5,999 bases of DNA, from contig JAOZLU010000143.1 of assembly GCA_029934695.1 (NCBI GenBank), positions 7,047-13,045 of the forward strand, read 5' to 3'. Shown here in pieces: positions 5,779 through 5,999 of this stretch. The translations under genes were made by a program, and so were the position numbers. Within the stretch, counting starts at the first letter, position 1; each line of letters starts with the position of its first letter. The notes below the pieces were generated by a model. That model had not been told where the DNA came from. It was given only the letters and a program-made list of their open reading frames with translations, and did not search any database. The stretch comes from Desulfobacterales bacterium. GTDB taxonomy: Bacteria; Desulfobacterota; Desulfobacteria; Desulfobacterales; 4be13.

Positions 5779-5999
5779 ATGGAGATCAAATTATACAACG
5801 ATATCGTTTTCAAATGGGCTTTCGGCAGGGAGGAGCATCCGGCTCCTCTCATCAGTCTTCTGAATTCCGTGGTGGGTCATGAGGGTGAAAAGCCGGAATT
5901 CACGGAGATCAGGATTGTCAATCCTTATGACCGGTCCGAACCTTTCACCGGTGAGAAGCAGGGGATTCTCGACATCAGGGCGCAGGATGCCCGCACCGG
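5779..5999 (+). CDS. Rpn-family PD-(D/E)XK nuclease / putative transposase, 5' part only
   Basis: Only the first 73 codons are in the window and the frame is still open at the end. The N-terminus shows the signature of the Rpn (recombination-promoting nuclease, PDDEXK_2) family: NDIVFKWAFG (7-16), a leucine-rich helix ending in LLNSVVG (27-33), an I-x-I-x-NP strand (44-49) and the catalytic-region strand GILDIRAQD (62-70), where D65 would be the first metal-binding aspartate. The E-x-Q/K part of the active site should follow beyond the window. Family members are RecA-independent recombination-promoting endonucleases, often annotated as transposases and often present in many copies in repeat-rich genomes. 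It lies 86 nt after the membrane-protein gene, with a palindrome in between; a functional link is not shown. Confidence 0.85.
   Translation, partial: MEIKLYNDIVFKWAFGREEHPAPLISLLNSVVGHEGEKPEFTEIRIVNPYDRSEPFTGEKQGILDIRAQDART

Noticed and set aside
5775..5880. Alternative ATG at 5775 opening a different frame at the nuclease gene
   Set aside because: It reads about 35 codons without family resemblance and then stops; the ATG at 5779 gives clear Rpn-family motifs.

Overview
The window holds two complete large membrane-protein genes and the 5' end of a third, all on the + strand. It opens with about 520 nt of AT-rich, non-coding leader. I see no rRNA, tRNA, CRISPR array or insertion sequence. 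The genes are of intermediate GC. The polytopic proteins with apparently periplasmic globular domains, the Shine-Dalgarno sites, the Rpn-type PD-(D/E)XK nuclease and the palindromic repeats between genes suggest a repeat-rich Gram-negative bacterium. A Desulfobacterota-like genome would fit, but that is a guess and not a marker-based assignment.

Layout: (1) 1-523, AT-rich leader with two diverged 43-nt direct repeats (6-48 and 62-104), weak promoter-like hexamers, and a compact 7-nt-periodic block of TTCACGC/GCGTGAA half-sites (443-484) just before the first ribosome binding site. (2) 524-2971, an 815-residue protein. (3) 2972-3175, a GC-rich intergenic mosaic of palindromes containing a 44-bp exact direct repeat. 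(4) 3176-5692, an 838-residue protein. (5) 5693-5778, a short gap with an isolated perfect hairpin of the same design as the intergenic palindromes. (6) 5779-5999+, the N-terminal 73 codons of an Rpn-family (PDDEXK) nuclease/putative transposase.

The two large proteins are diverged paralogues with the same plan: about nine N-terminal membrane segments, a class-I glutamine-amidotransferase-like (DUF4350/GldG-type) domain, two more membrane segments, and a second domain of the same fold. The window therefore encodes four copies of one domain, and each copy ends in a recognisable GKG...D(S/T) strand-turn motif. Charge distribution puts both globular domains of both proteins outside the inner membrane. 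No nucleophilic cysteine is visible at the amidotransferase elbow; the first domain of each protein carries a conserved G-D-H-T there instead. They look like binding or scaffold proteins, possibly acting as a pair, with no assigned pathway.

The second unusual theme is a family of 24-nt perfect or near-perfect hairpins (10-bp stem, 4-nt TGTC loop or its inverted equivalent). It occurs twice or more between the paralogues and once before the Rpn gene. The stems differ in sequence but keep pairing, so the structure appears to be what is conserved.
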